Assembly (NCBI GenBank): GCA_018135685.1
Contig: JAENPR010000044.1
Span: 1,240,001 to 1,304,000, forward strand
DNA length: 64,000 bases
Reading direction: 5' to 3'
From: Themeda triandra
Taxonomy: Eukaryota > Streptophyta > Magnoliopsida > Poales > Poaceae
The translations under genes were made by a program, and so were the position numbers. The notes under the pieces were generated by a model. It had not been told where the DNA came from and searched no databases. It saw nothing but the letters and a program-made list of their open reading frames with translations. Below, in pieces: positions 1 through 13,187 of the stretch. Every line of letters begins with the position of its first letter. Positions within the stretch are counted from its first letter, which is position 1.

Positions 1-3000
1 CGTGTTACACTTGAGCGGGCGACGTGGCAGCAGACCACGGCGGCGACTGCGACCGCGACGGGGCGCGACGGGAGGCGCGGACCGAATCTTGATTACGGCC
101 GGCCATTTAGCCCATCATCGTGCACTGCATGACTGCACTGCATGACACTCGCACGTCGCACTCGCAGTCTCGCACCCAAAGCCGGAATGTTTGCCGTACG
201 TGGCCTGTACGTACAACTGGCCGGCCTGCTTACTTGTTTTATTCATTCAATTCATTCACTGCCGCCGTGGAACCGTATGGGTTGAGGGATGGGAAAGGAC
301 TGCATGTACTTGTGGTTGGTTGGTTTATGGAGTACATCATATGATATGGGAAATTTGGCGTTCGGGTTGCTTGATCAAGTGCCGTATCCCAGAACGCGCA
401 CGGGACGCGGAAACGATCGAGGTGCGTCCACAATTGCCTCACCACGACAACGACACCACACCCCAGAAGATACTACGTAATTAAAAACAAATTTGTTTCG
501 GCTTATTCGTATTATCAGCATATATGATAAGAGATCTTTTTTTTCTGGTAAAAGAGTCTATGAAATAGCCATTTTGATTCAAATATTGCACGATGTTCAG
601 TTTTGTCTCTAAACTTTTCACATGATTATTTAAGTCTTCTGACTCTTTCTTCTGATTTCACCCTACAATTGCTCAAGTGACCGTTTTAAGTCCTCACACA
701 TTGTATTCTGATTTCGATTTTCATCCATGAATTAGCAAATGCGTTTTAGTATTTGAAATTTTCTTTTTAGCTCACTTTTATTATTCATCCTACGTAGAAC
801 GCTACGATTTCACAGCTTATCAGATCTAGGACACCACCATGATTCGAGAGGGACGATTATCGTTAGGTACTGTTCCCCTGGCATCATCTCTAGCTATCGA
901 ATCATATAAAACACTTTTGACATTTATATTCGTATGTCAAACTAGATATTAATGTATATCAAATATCCACAAATATAAATAATTAGATGGTTTTAATCAA
1001 ATATCATGTTGTTCAAAATATTTCGTAGCATTATTAGTTGAGCTTCAAAGTCTACGGATGAAATGAGCCCAAACTTAAAATATGAGGATTAATTAGAAAT
1101 GGTCACTTCGATAGTGTTAGGGAAAACGAAGTCTAAAACAAAATTTGAGGACGGAACCAGTCGTTTTCAATGTTTAGGGATAAAATTGAGTCTCATATTC
1201 TATTTGAGAGATTAAGTGGCCGCTAATTAGGTATCCAGATTCTCATAGAAATGTTTGGATCTATATCTCTCAAGAAATGTTTAGGATGGCATATCGGAAT
1301 CAATAGACCATTTAGTTGCAAATTAGAATCACTATGAAATTAGAACCACACTTTCATGGATTCACGTTCATAGGAAGCAAAGTACGAATTGGTTACTGCC
1401 ATTTTAAGTTGAAACCTTTCACCTGTATGCTATTCAACGCCGTTTCTTTTGATCCCACCGATTATCGGAACTGTTTCGGTCCACAGGGAACCGTTTCTGT
1501 CAACCAAACATTGCCTAGAATAACTATCCCACTAAAAGAGCTCTAAAAACCACACACCTTGAGTGAAACAAAGGAGTATAATAACTAAAATGAAGTAAAT
1601 ACACTATTATTGCCCAATTTTTTTTAAAAAAAAAGCGTTGACGGAAAGGGAAAAAAAATGTGCATTGCCATTTGGCTCAAGAATACGGCATGCCCAATCC
1701 AATCCTTCCTCCTCCTTGATGTGCATAGACCTTGTTAGAAAAATGGACCCTTGGCTCATCTAGTATGAGCATACTGGTGCATAAACACTGAGGTGCTCGA
1801 GCAGTGGGTCGAAGAAAAATTTGGTTTTACAAAGTCTTTCATCTTGAATTTTCTTCCTTGAGGTAATCCATTGCTTCTCAATATGAGCTAAATGCTGAAA
1901 AGGAGACCAATGATATGCCCAGCCGCGCCCAGGCCCAGCTATAGCAACGACCTAAACTGCTGAGACAACAGAAATGCATGCAAAAAACTAGTATATTAAA
2001 GCAATCATTATTATAAACTTAAACAAACTATACTGTGCTCACATTTCCTGCGCTAAGCTATTATTCATCATAAAAAGAAAGGAGATATGCATTGTACCGA
2101 CATAAATCACTTGTGCGAATTGTGGTTGGTTGTTTATATTTCTCATCGATGCATGTTTAGGGTTGTTGGATATCGAATCTCATATATATAAGAAACACAT
2201 CTCACTAAACACGTTCATGGGTATTCAAATCTAATATCTTGTTGATTCCTTTTATTTTGGGTAAAACTACGTTGCATGTTGTGAAAGGAATAAAACTAGA
2301 TGTTTTAGGTGAAATCAAAACCTCGTTTTATTCACATGTCGTGAACTCATTTTATTACGTATAGTGTACAATGAACATCAGCCACTTATTCAGACGCTGA
2401 ATATCATCCATGTCGACACATACTCATCCATCTACTGATCTACGCAATATTCCCTCCAGATAGAGATATTAGGAAAACACCAGTACGCGTACGTGTCACT
2501 TTGAATAATCAATGCCCACTGCACCGTGCACATGCCATGCATGTGTGCCCCCATCATCATAATTAACGACGAGCTACGTCCTGAGATCATGCATAGTCGT
2601 GTCCACTGTAATTTCCTATACATTAACTATTTTTTTTTCAGAAAATGTGAGGAGCAATCATGACAGATGAGAATAATGTCTACCTGTGATCATGCACCAT
2701 TGTCCGCCTTGCCATTACTCTTCAACAGTGACAGAATATGCACAAATGATTTTTTTGGGGTAAAGATATATAATTTTATTTGTCTACGTATAGAATTACA
2801 TTCCAGAGTTAATGAGATAAACAGCACACGTTGTCCTCACCATGTTGGAGTATGAGTGTTTCGCTCGTTAAATGGGCATGCATGAGCTCCTCTATTGCAC
2901 CTTCTCTTTTTACCCTTCTGGATCTTCCTGTCCGGCCCACCAACATTTGCCGACACTCCTTTGGTTCCAACACCCAGTACCGAAATTTCAGACAAATCGG

Positions 3001-3982
3001 CACTGCTACTGGCCAATGCCGACCCGAAACTGATTTTTGTTAGGTCATGAATTTTTGCTCCTTACTTGGTACTCCTGCAAAAGTAAGTAATGTGTGGCAG
3101 CAGGCAGAAGGGGGGCCAACCATTATTTGTAGTAGATCCGATCGATAATATGAATGCCAAAATGTAACCAACAGTCTGGCTTGCCGCTGTAAACATTGAC
3201 AAACAAGACAACGCCGAAGCCAAATCGATTCATCGACGACGAAAACCTTACGAAAAATATCCATTCCAATCACCAAGGAAGGAATCCAAGATGCTAGTAC
3301 TATTGTCCATAGTACTAGCTAGCAGTAGTAGATGCTGTATGCGCCATGCATGTCTCTTAATTTCCGGAGATATATTCTGGATATGCCAAGCATGCATTGC
3401 CTCGTCTTTCTGGGGACATCCGGTCAAGCAGATACACACCCAGTGACCAGTCCATTGGTAAGCATGGAGCAGCAGCAGGTACATTATTGCTTTGCTGATG
3501 AAACATGCGCCATGTCTCCTTTAATTTCCGTACGTAGTGTCGATGCGCCAGTGGCAGCACGCCACGCCAGCACCCTCCTTGTGGAGACCTGTCGGGATGT
3601 GGCTTGTTGCATACCAACTTCGGATATATCCACAAAATTCTCTGCTCGATGAGTCCTGGTTTTTATTCAAAATCAGGAGAGGGTATGTTTTCTGAAAATC
3701 AAAATAATACTGCTGCCGGCCGCCTCTCTTCGACTACGGTTTCTGTTTTTCTTGTGTGTGTGCAAGGATGAAAACATAGGGAAACGGGTGGAAAAGGCCC
3801 TCTTGTATTTCTGTTTCTTTTTTTTTTTTTTGGTGGGAAGTGGAAAAAGGGGATTAGAAACCAAAAAGAGATATGCGGATATATGAAAATGGACAAATGC
3901 ATTCGAGAGGCAAAATAAGTTACAATATATGATCTAATATTCTCAATTATGCATGTGTAAAGCCATGTAACAATATAACATA
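1..3982. other. Intergenic, no convincing gene
   Basis: The first 120 bases are GC-rich and could be the edge of a gene outside the window. The rest is AT-rich, with short open frames that show no domain, no splice structure and no codon bias. A direct repeat of about 25 bases (GCGCCATG.TCTC.TTAATTTCCG) occurs near 3340 and again near 3507. Confidence 0.6.
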
Positions 3983-3985
3983 TAA

Positions 3986-4124
3986 GACTTTATTTAGATG
4001 CAAGTGTATTCACGTCAACCTCAATGTGTGTTGGAGTGGATTAGAGTGGAACCTAGTTCAATTATCCTCCAATCCACTCAACACATGTGGATTGAGATAA
4101 ATACACTTCCATCCAAACAAGGCC
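3986..4124. mobile_element. Tourist-like MITE
   Basis: The right end reads as the complement of GGCCTTGTTTGGATGGAAGTG, the Tourist (PIF/Harbinger) MITE end. The left end GACTTTATTTAGATGCAAGTG is a diverged inverted copy. TAA occurs immediately outside both ends (3983-3985 and 4125-4127), the target duplication expected of this superfamily. The element is 139 bp and non-coding. Confidence 0.75.
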
Positions 4125-4458
4125 TAAAGAATATTCATTTGAATACCATGTCTGTTTACACATTAAGATGCATAGTTGGTGATTATTAACACAAGGACAT
4201 GCAACTTTTAAGCATGTCATGCAGAGACTCAAGATGAGATAAATATGGGTTTACTCCTGAGGAAAATAGGATAAATGCAGGTTCATCTAAATGAAGGTGA
4301 AAACAGAATCTCGCAAAAGACCCTCTCATTTTTTCATAAATACTACGACATATGGTTGATATATCTCTATGTGTCGATTGATGATAAGTGATTACCAGGA
4401 GATGATCATGCTTTGGTTGAGTTTGAATACTAACTATTGCATGTGTCATGCAACATGT

Positions 4459-5699
4459 TGTTGGGAATATGCCCTAGAGGTAATCATAGAGATGATGATA
4501 TTCTACTCCGTATCCATGATATGTAATGTGTCCATTGAATATCCATTAAAGTCAACTTGTATTGATTGGCAATTATGTGAATTGTTTGTGGAACTCTTTT
4601 ACTTGTATGGTTATTCTATATTTGTCCCCTGGTCGAGTTCATGTGAGGACACATATGAATACTAGACTAGCACATGTATTAGTTGATGACTATGTTTCAC
4701 AAGTCATGGACATGGGGATGTCGAACTAATAATGTGGGCACATGTATGACATGTAGGCCGGATCGACCCAACATGAGATTGTCTCTATACACATCATATA
4801 CGTTATGTCCTTCGACTGAGATTGTTGTATGTACTCGAGATGTGTATCGACTTGCTTAGGGGACCGACAAACGCTACTCCATTCCGGGTAGTTATAAAGG
4901 GCGTCTTCGGGTTTGTCGAGAAGCATGCTATGAGACATAGACAATCAAGATGGGATTTGCCCTCTACGATGAGAGTGATATCTTTGGATCACTCAAGTGA
5001 TTGGATCAACAAATACATGGCCGTGCTTGGGTTAAGTGTTAACCCACGAGTTGAACCAAATATCATGAGGCAAGGGAGTAACATGTATGTAGTCATGGTG
5101 GTTCGTCTGATATGATCATTTACGTGCACATAGGAGTTGTCACGCCTTGCTAGAGGCCGCTGTCAGCTATTGGGCGAATAAGAGTATTCAGCCCATGTCT
5201 ATGTGTGCGTGAACCCATAGGGTCGCACGCTTAAGGGCTGGAAAGCCTAATTCGGGTTGGACCCGAATTAGACAAGGCTTAGGGTTTCTAATGGGCCTCC
5301 AACTCGGGAGCACATGAGAGACGCCTATATAAGTAGAGGGGAGGGGCGCGGCCAGACCTAATCCACGTCCTTTGGCTACCGCCGTCGCCCTCCACGCTCT
5401 CACCTTCGCTCCTCGCGAACCTAGCAGTCCGGAGGCGCATCGCTTCTTCCTCGTACGTGTGTGATAGCTCGGAGGTGCTGCATCTGGAGCACGAGGACGA
5501 ACCGCAAGTGGTGGGAGGAGTTGATGGACGACCACGCAACTGCACGGCACTGCTGCGACGCGTTCGACTACATCGAGTCGTCTTCCGCTGCATCTGCGCG
5601 TCTAGTGGTAATCCCGTAACCTGTAACTAGCAGTAGATCCTGGGATATTAGGTATAAAAGTTTTGTTTTCGGCTAGCTTAGCACCCTCATAACCCTTCA
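4459..5699 (+). mobile_element. Solo LTR, copia type
   Basis: The element begins TGTTGGGAATATGCCCTAGAGG, close to the start of the grass BARE/Angela-type copia LTRs, and ends CCCTTCA, giving TG...CA termini over 1,241 bp. The 5-bp sequence CATGT flanks both sides (4454-4458 and 5700-5704). A promoter-like TATATAAG lies near 5325. No primer-binding site, gag/pol or second LTR follows, so this is a solo LTR left by recombination between the LTRs of a complete element. The plus orientation is inferred from the LTR start and the TATA box. Confidence 0.85.
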
Positions 5700-5704
5700 C
5701 ATGT

Positions 5705-7321
5705 CTCTTGGCTTTGTGTTGGTGTGCAGGTGTGAAGCACAAAGACTGTTGACAATAATGGTTAGGTCAAGCGTGTTCGTGCCGATGGACTGGGAGTGGT
5801 GAAGGACGGACGTCGAAGCTTGGACCGAGAGAGTCATAAGACTAACATGACACCTGGGGACATCGATAAAGCAAGTGTATATGCGGAGCAGCAGACCATG
5901 TTGACCAAGTCAAGATGGAGATTGACCAAGTCAAGACAGATTACGTACGTAGATCACATAAACTTAGTTATAGATTTATTTAGGTGTATGCTTGTTAAAA
6001 AGTATTTATAAATCTATAAATAACTTATACATGATTCAATGAGTATTTTTACTATAACTGAAGCTTACAATAATTAGCTCACCATAAAAATTCACCATAT
6101 TAGACCATAAAACTACAATTACGAATTAATTGCAGAAAAATATAGATATAAACCTACAACAAAAAAAATTATACTAAGGCATACTATACTACATGTTCAT
6201 TGTGTAGATCTACTCATTGTTCAACAAACATAAAGTCAAAATTGCTTATATGAACAACATCTGCACGCTTGTTGGAGGAGATAGGAGGAGGTTCAATGTG
6301 AAAATCAAGAACAACCATTGTTATCATGTTTGCATGTTCTTAAGTGTTGAAGCTTAATGACAGGTTCGATGAGGTAAACACAACTGCTCATTTGTAGGCA
6401 TCATTTCAATCCCGCCGATTGATTTGTTGCTTACGACAGAGCCAATTTGGTTAAGCTTGCTAAATTTTATTGTAACGATTTCTGAAGAGTAGAGTTAGAC
6501 CATCTCCCGTGTCAACTTCAGCTTTTTATTACTGATGTGAGAGGGAGATGAAAGATTTAGAGAAATGAAGGATCTTGCTAAGCTTTCCGTTATGCTTGTT
6601 ACAACAAAAAAAGCATATCAAACATGATATGTTATTGTGTACACGCTTCTTAAATTAGTCCTGCTACTTCCTATTGCAACTAGTATAGAGAGGGAAACGA
6701 GCCGTAGCTCGTTCGGTTGGTGCTCCAAGTTTGGAAACTGCTGGTCCTGAGTTTACTCCATATGCATTCTCTTCGTATAGGTAGATCTAACTTGCGCACT
6801 AGGGTGTTGTGTGTGTGAGTTGGTGTGCGTGTGGTGGTGTGAGTTAGTACGTGAGTTGATACTATAATTTGCACTTGAAGAGTTGAGGCAAATGGTTTCT
6901 ACTTTCTAAAAGTGTTTTTGTCTTTTCTTTTCTTTTCTTATTCATTTCAGCCAAATCTTTAAACAATCTTAGTAAACCATAAAAAAAATTATAAAATGCA
7001 AAATCCAACTGTGTTAGATCGACTCACTCCCATCCTATTTCTTAACTCATTCTTCACATAATTCATGATTGAAAATATCCGGCCAAAGAGGTAAAATAAA
7101 TGATTTTAAAAGTTTAGAGAGGTGGTTTATTCGGTTTTAGAATGAGGGAGAAATAGACGCAAGTTGAGGGAGAGAAAGTGGATTTTGTTTCTGTTAAAAC
7201 ATAATTATGTGCAATCTTGACACACACCAACACCAGCTTCAGTGCAGTACCGCTGGGCTGCCGTCGATGCGTCTGTGGGCTGGTTTGATGTTCATGGGCT
7301 TGCTTTCCGCCGAAGGATCTT

Positions 7322-7323
<2 letters not shown>
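5705..7323. other. Intergenic
   Basis: No gene is seen. Near 5897-5940 the phrase TTGACCAAGTCAAGA is repeated twice in tandem. A GT-rich stretch lies at about 6800-6850. The last part lies upstream of the F-box gene and is probably its distal promoter. Confidence 0.5.

Positions 7324-7366
<43 letters not shown>
7324..7366. repeat. Poly(T) tract, 43 bases
   Basis: An uninterrupted run of 43 T residues sits about 430 bp upstream of the F-box start codon. It could be the poly(A) tail of a minus-strand retroposon or a nucleosome-excluding dA:dT promoter tract. No retroelement body could be recognised next to it. Confidence 0.9.
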
Positions 7367-7368
<2 letters not shown>

Positions 7369-7399
7369 GACTCGCCGTGAGAGCCTATTCGCGAAGTTC

Positions 7400-7798
7400 C
7401 CGGTGACAAAAATCCCCAAATCCTCCCTAACCGGCCAAATTCGAACCCTTGCGGCGGCCACTGCTGACCGGCCACGGCCAGCGGGCTAGCGAGGCAAGCA
7501 AGCAGAAGAGCAGGGGAGAGAGGAGCGGCACGGGCGCGGGCACTAGGCTGAGTCGCTGAGAGGTGAGAGGAGCTGGGGCGCCGCGCGGGCAGAGCCCTCG
7601 GCGTCCATCCGTCCAGGGCTCCAGCGACCGGCTGCATGCTGCCGCCGCCGGCAGTGAGGTGAGGCCGGCACCAGCCTTCCAGTTCCAGCGACGTCTCCGT
7701 CTCCCTCTCGTCTGTTTACACCCCGCATTATTGATCCTCGTCTCCTTTTGATCTGTATCTTGTCCCGCAGCGCCAAGGCGCGGTAGCCGTTCGGCAAA
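7400..7798 (+). promoter_or_regulatory. Probable 5' leader of F-box gene with a leader intron
   Basis: This GC-rich stretch directly precedes the F-box start codon. A donor-like GTGAGG at 7659 (or 7654) and an acceptor TGTCCCGCAG ending at 7770 would remove about 112 bases of leader before the ATG. The short pyrimidine-rich interval (CTCCGTCTCCCTCTCG) fits a leader intron. No clear TATA box was identified. The transcription start is unknown. Confidence 0.45.
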
Positions 7799-9385
7799 AT
7801 GCCTCAAGGGAAAACCGTCAAGGGAGATGTGCAACAGCACGCTGGTGGCACCTTGGGCATTGAGTCACTGCCTGATGGAGTCCTTGAACACATTCTTGGC
7901 TTCTTGCCGTCTGTGGAGGCCGTCCGCACCAGCGTGCTCGCCCGCAGGTGGCGCCACCTCTGGAAATCCGCCACGGGCCTGTGTGTGGGGTGCCGCGACC
8001 CAGATCAACCGGTGCCACCTTTGGAGGAAGTCCGGAGCTTGGTAAACCATCTGCTGCTCCTCCGCGGAGGCTCGCCCCTTGAGAAGTGCTATTTCACGCT
8101 CGATGCTCGGGTCTGCGGCAATGAGGATGTGTCCTACCTAAACCTCTGGCTCCGGCATGTTGTGATGTGCAGAGTTCAGGTTCTCAGCCTCTTTATGTTT
8201 GAACATATGGTGGGTGAGCGCCAGATTAAACTGGACAATCTGCCTCTCGTGTCCCAGCACCTGAGGAGGCTGGAGCTCACCTGTGTAGAGGTCCACAGCA
8301 GTTTGCTTAACTTTTCAAGCTGTCCAGCCCTGGATCATCTAAAGCTTGTGGATTGCAAGTTGTCATCGGCCAACAAGATTGTATCCAAGTCCCTGAAACA
8401 TCTTTGCATCATGTACTGCGCAGTCAGCTGTGATTCTCGCATTCGCATTTGCACCCCAAATGTTGCCTCACTGTGCCTTGAGCGTTTTCATGGGAGGACT
8501 CCAATTCTTGATGAAATGCCCTCATTACAGGAGGCATCTGTCAAAATATCACATGGGTGTAGGGATTACTGCACTAATGTAAATCGTTTTTGGAGTTGTG
8601 ATTGTGGATCTTGTGATAGTTCTGATAGCGCGGCTAATGGCAGTATCAACTGCATGCTTCTAAGAGGTTTATCGGAGGCTAAAAGCTTGGTGTTAACATC
8701 TCAGTATGGCATGGTATAGTTCTAATTAAAGTTTCATCTTTTACCCTATTTTGTATTAGGTGCTGTCAAGTTGAAATTTGACATATGTTGCTTCTTTCTT
8801 TTTTTGCATGCACTGCCACCAACTATGGTTATGAATCAAATATGTTCACAGTGTTGATTATTTGATCACTTTTGTTTGCACTTGTGCAGTTTGCTTTTAA
8901 AAGAGATTTGAGATGGTGCCCTGTGTTTACAAATCTGAAGACCTTGTTGCTGAATGACTACTGGTCAACGTATGTGCTTCGTGACTTCCATGCACTAGCG
9001 TGTATTCTAGAACACTCACCTGTTCTAGAGAAGCTTCAACTTCACCATGGGGTATGCAATTTACAAATGCTCAACTGCTGCATTGTGTACTTATTAGTTG
9101 ACAGTTGATCATTTTTTTGGTGGCGCCGGGGATGGTCTGCAGTGGTTTGGAGATAAAGTGCAAATCAAACTACGTGTCAGTTCAATGAAGCCATCAACTG
9201 CAATTTCAGAACACCTTAAGAAAGTCGAGATCAAATGTCAAGAGGTTGACTTTACAGTTCTCAAGGTTTTGGATTTTCTGTGTGCATTTAACATATGTAA
9301 GATAACTTGCAATTCTTCTCACTCATTTATATTCCTTTACATTTACCATAATGTCCATTTATATGAAAGAAAGTATGCAGCCTAG
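7799..9385 (+). CDS. F-box/LRR protein (three coding exons)
   Basis: Probable substrate-recognition subunit of an SCF E3 ubiquitin ligase. Exon 1 (7799-8713) starts at the ATG in context AAAATGCCT. An F-box covers residues about 21-56 (IESLPDGVLEHILGFLPSVE... ending RRWRHLW), followed by leucine-rich segments typical of plant F-box/RNI-like proteins. Donor G|GTATAG at 8714 and acceptor TTGTGCAG join exon 2 (8890-9051, phase 0, ending LEKLQLHHG). Donor GTATGC and acceptor GGTCTGCAG join exon 3 from 9143, which encodes EHLKKVEIKCQEVD and KVLDFLCAFNI, the usual C-terminal motif of grass F-box/FBD-like proteins. The frame stops at 9383-9385, giving about 439 residues. A donor-like GTAAGA at 9298 could instead lead to a further exon. 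The family is clear; the specific member and its target are unknown. Confidence 0.82.
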
Positions 9386-11490
9386 TAAGTTAGTAGGAAA
9401 TCATGAATGGTTGTACCTCAGGTGCAAATTCTATAGATGAATTTCAACTTTCTGCCATGAATTTTCTTTTTGTTCTAGTTTTTTCCTTACTCTGGCTTCC
9501 ATGTGTGATCTTTGTTACTAGTTCAAAAAGGCGATCAATCGGATGTTTATTTTTTTATTTCTGTGCGTCAGTTCTTTTGGTGGGATATGAAGTATCCAAG
9601 AATATTGTGAGATATAAATTACCAATACCGTCAAGTCCAATTTACTTTTTTTGGTTATTTGTTTAATCAGTGGCTTCAAAGTCTACTTTATCTGCTAGGT
9701 TTTGTGTTATTATTAACCCATTGTATTCTCATAATGAGCTGAATCGGTTGTTTTTGCTACTAGGGTTTGTAGTGGAAATGATCAGGTGAACACTGGTAGA
9801 AAATGACCTGATAATCATGAGAGCTAACACTAACTTCATTTTAATAGAACATTTACCCAACTTTAGCATAACTGCATTGTTCTGAAGTTTAATCAAACAA
9901 AAATATGTTGTCAACCCACAACCGTGCCCATAGCTAGATAATTTCTAATTTCTTATTCTATTCCCCTTGGATCTTATTCCTATTTTCACATTGATCAGGT
10001 TTCAGTTTAGATGAAATGGAGGGAGTAGGAATTGGAGCCACAAGGATGCTATATTCTATGCTGTCTAATGTGGTTCGTGAAGGGTGAAGATAGAATCTCT
10101 AGTCACCTGCTTAGACCAACTACCTGTGATTTAAGTCCTGGCTTATATTATCGATCTCTCTTTTGTTCATCGAATGCTATTTTGCAGCTTCCATGTCTTG
10201 TAAGCTGTGAAAAAGAAGATTGTCCAATTTCTGTTAGGCCTTGATGATCGATCTATGTCTAATTTAATTCAACTTCATGTACATGGTTTCAAATGGGACT
10301 AGGTGTTCTCGAAGGTGAGCTGTGTATGCCTAGGTGATGCCTTTGAAACATAGTTCATGTACATGGGTATCTCTTGCTATTAGTACTAACGTTGTTGACT
10401 CCTTGATCCTTGAAGAAAGTGCACTGCCGTGAACTTGCTTCATTTGAGTAGTATTTTGTATGCTTGACGATCATATCTTCGGCCTTATTGCTTAACTGCT
10501 GAGTTGATGTATGCATTACTAAGCTATGTTGACTTGTACCCATGGCTTATGTCTTGCTCAAACTTTCTGAAATGTCTTTGGACTTTAGTTGTGTGGCAGG
10601 ATGCTATTAAATGAAATATAGCGAATGTGACAAGGTTGAAGTAGTGTAATAGTTATTATTACACTTGATTAGTTATCAATTATGAAATCTCGCATGCATG
10701 TGATCCTTCTAAAGCTCGAAGACTGCATTGATCAGGATTTTGTTACCGTCAATTGAACCTTAGCGGAGTGAAGGTTGATGTACCTCCGGATTGGCTCTTA
10801 TAGCCTCTTACAGCACCCAGAGCATAGTGAAAGATCATGTTTCGTTGTTTCCCATTGTGACTACCTATGCTGGTTCTAGGTAGCCTTGCTAATTGTAGCA
10901 CCCAGAGTACAATCAATATTTGATTTATCAGTTTATCCACTCTTTACCCCTTATCTCTTCCAACCTTTTCATGTCATGGGCGTTCTAGGTAGCCTTGCTA
11001 ATTGTAGACACCCTGTTATGCATCTCACCAATGGGTCTTCTTGAAAGGTGTTTGTGGTTATCGAACGAAGAACGAGCGCTTGGTTGATCTCATCAATTTG
11101 CTGGTCGGTCTTACCGTTTTTTTAAAGAGGCAAAGCCTCAGCTTTTAAGTACGGTCTTGCCGTTTAGACCTCCGTTCGCTGTATGTTTCACCGAATAACA
11201 ATCTAATTTGTATTTCCACCAAAAAATTGTGTTAGCGGAACTCTTTGGTGGAGCGTGAAGCTACTAGATATAAGATAAGACACTACTGCTCGCTACACCA
11301 AAAACATCTCATTCTGAGCTAAAAAAACATTTCATTTGGTGGTACTTGTTTATGATGTATGAATGCATCCAGAGCACAACAAATCACAAGTATTTATTTA
11401 TTTATACAACAAATCTGCTGTGGCCTGTGGATATATAGTAGCCGGTCTTCCTTTGCTTTTGAATTGTGATGACTGATGAGTGGCGAGACA
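9386..11490. other. Intergenic, possibly including F-box gene 3' UTR
   Basis: No further gene is supported. A 25-base direct repeat, GTTCTAGGTAGCCTTGCTAA followed by TTGTA, occurs near 10872 and 10983, and a CACCCAGAG phrase occurs near 10815 and 10899, suggesting a small local duplication. Confidence 0.5.
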
Positions 11491-11495
11491 TTCAT

Positions 11496-12355
11496 TTATT
11501 TGCTTGCACCTTCCGTCGCCGTCGCCGTCGCCACGTGTGGCTCGGCCATCCTCTTCCTGCCCATCTCGACGAGCCGTTCGATCGGCGGCATGGCCGCCTT
11601 GGCCGCGTCGAGCGCGCAGAACCGGTCCACCCACGCAGCCAGCCGCGGCGCCCTGGCCGGGTCCACGATCCTGAGCCCCGTCGTGGGCTCCGACGCCTGT
11701 ATCGCCGGCACGAACCCGCCGAGGGCGAGGTCCACCAAGCCGACGCCGTCGCCGCCGAACCACGCGTTCTCGCCACCCGCGCGCTGCGCGTCCGCGAGCG
11801 CGCACTCCAGCGCGTCCACCGCGCCGAGCGTCCGCGCCACCGTGTCCGCCTTGTCCTCCTCCGTCCTCGCCGCGTGGATCGCCACCCACGAGCTCAGCAG
11901 CTGATCGCAGACACGCCGGTGGTGCCGGCCGAATCGAAGCAGGCTCATCATCAGTAAGGGGGTTAACAAATTAAAAGGCAAGAATCACAAGGGGGTTTGG
12001 TTTTATCCTTAATCACTACCTCGCCGTCGACGTAGGTGGCCCAGAAGCGGGCGACGGCGCGGCGGTGAGGGTCGGCCGGGAGGAACGACGACGCCGAGCC
12101 GGCGCCGGGGAAGGCCTCGTCGAGGTACTCCACGATGAGCATGGACTCGCACACCGGCTTGCCGCCGTGGAGGAGCACGGGCACCTTCTTGTGTACGGGG
12201 TTGGCGGCGAGGAGCAGGTCGCTCTTGTCGGCGAGGTCCACCTCGACGTACTCGTAGTCCAGCCCCTTGAGGTGCAGCGCCACCCGCACCCGCAGCACGA
12301 ACGGGCTCGCCCAGGCGCCCAGCACCTTCAGCTCGCGGGCTCCGGCAGCATCCAT
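11496..12355 (-). CDS. GSTU: Tau-class glutathione S-transferase
   Basis: Cytosolic enzyme that conjugates glutathione to electrophilic compounds, typically in herbicide and stress detoxification. Exon 1 (12355 down to 12020, 112 codons) and exon 2 (11900 down to 11496) flank a 119-bp intron with minus-strand donor GAG|GTAGTG and acceptor GATCAG|CTG, in phase 0; the product is 246 residues, slightly longer than most tau GSTs. The N-terminal thioredoxin-fold domain has the catalytic serine in WASPF (Ser17), the cis-proline motif KKVPVL (Pro59) and the glutathione-binding ESMLIVEYLDE (Glu70, Ser71). Exon 2 encodes the helical domain, including WFGGDGVGLVDLALGGFVP. The ATG at 12355 is chosen because it gives the usual short tau N-terminus; a GTG further upstream adds nothing. 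The single intron at this place is typical of tau GSTs. Third-position GC is very high, as in many grass genes. Confidence 0.9.
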
Positions 12356-13187
12356 GGTTTGGTTTACCGGCAGGTCGGCAGAGTTCACGCTATTTGTAGG
12401 ACGGTCGGTGAAAAACTACCGGACCAGGGCGACAGGAAATTTTCACTAATCAAGCAGTAGCTTCAACTGCAAGGAGGGACTGGGATGATCTCGGGCTCTT
12501 CTTTGGTCAAATGAAAACGATTATATAAGAACTGACCAAATAAATAAGGTAATGACTTTCCAATAAATAAATAGAGTAGTAGTACATTACACGGAGCCTG
12601 GGTAGACCATGGATTTGCATTGGCCAGTGCCCATTGGGGGTCCTCGAATGGTAGCTCATCTGATTAGTCTTTGCGCCACACGTCATTAGTCAAGTTTGAC
12701 CTGAAGGCAGGTATTTGGACAAAGGTTTTGGGATTCAAATCACCAAAAATTTTGGTACTGACCGAAATGGGCGAGTATCGGGATTTTCACAAATTTCTGA
12801 CTGGGATTCACTTGTTTTGACCAGTCAAAATGTTTAGATTTAGCTAATATTTCACCAAAATTTGATCAATATTTCTAAAAGTGAATATTATTATATGAAA
12901 AGCTTGGAAGGTTTGCACTTCTACATTGAAATAAGAACTTGTAGGCATTTTGAACTATAGACTTAACAAAAAGTTTGAATTTGACTAAGGTTTTTTTTTT
13001 TTTTATGGTGCTGTTCTGTGCCTACCCGAAATGGGTGACTTTCACTGAAATTCGGTCATTTCCGGCCGAAACCCAGAAGACGACATTCTCAATCACCTTT
13101 GAAACATTATTACAATACTTGTAGTTGAGAACCCGTACACACTTATGTTAAAAAGAGAGAGAGAGAGAGAACCTGTACACACTTATA
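12356..13187. other. GST upstream region and unclassified repeats
   Basis: The first few hundred bases should contain the GST promoter; no definite TATA box was assigned. From 12720 to 13080 lies a repeat-like stretch with recurrent ACCGAAATGGG and CCGAAA phrases, which I cannot classify. At 13128-13187 the phrase GAACCYGTACACACTTAT occurs twice, separated by a (GA)n-rich spacer. Confidence 0.4.

Noticed and set aside
9098..9142. Independent small gene starting at 9098
   Set aside because: The frame belongs to F-box exon 3; the first bases are intron ending in CTGCAG.
11398..11957. Long open frames on both strands over the GST second exon
   Set aside because: They are GC-rich shadow frames of the GST gene; only the frame with GST motifs has supporting structure.
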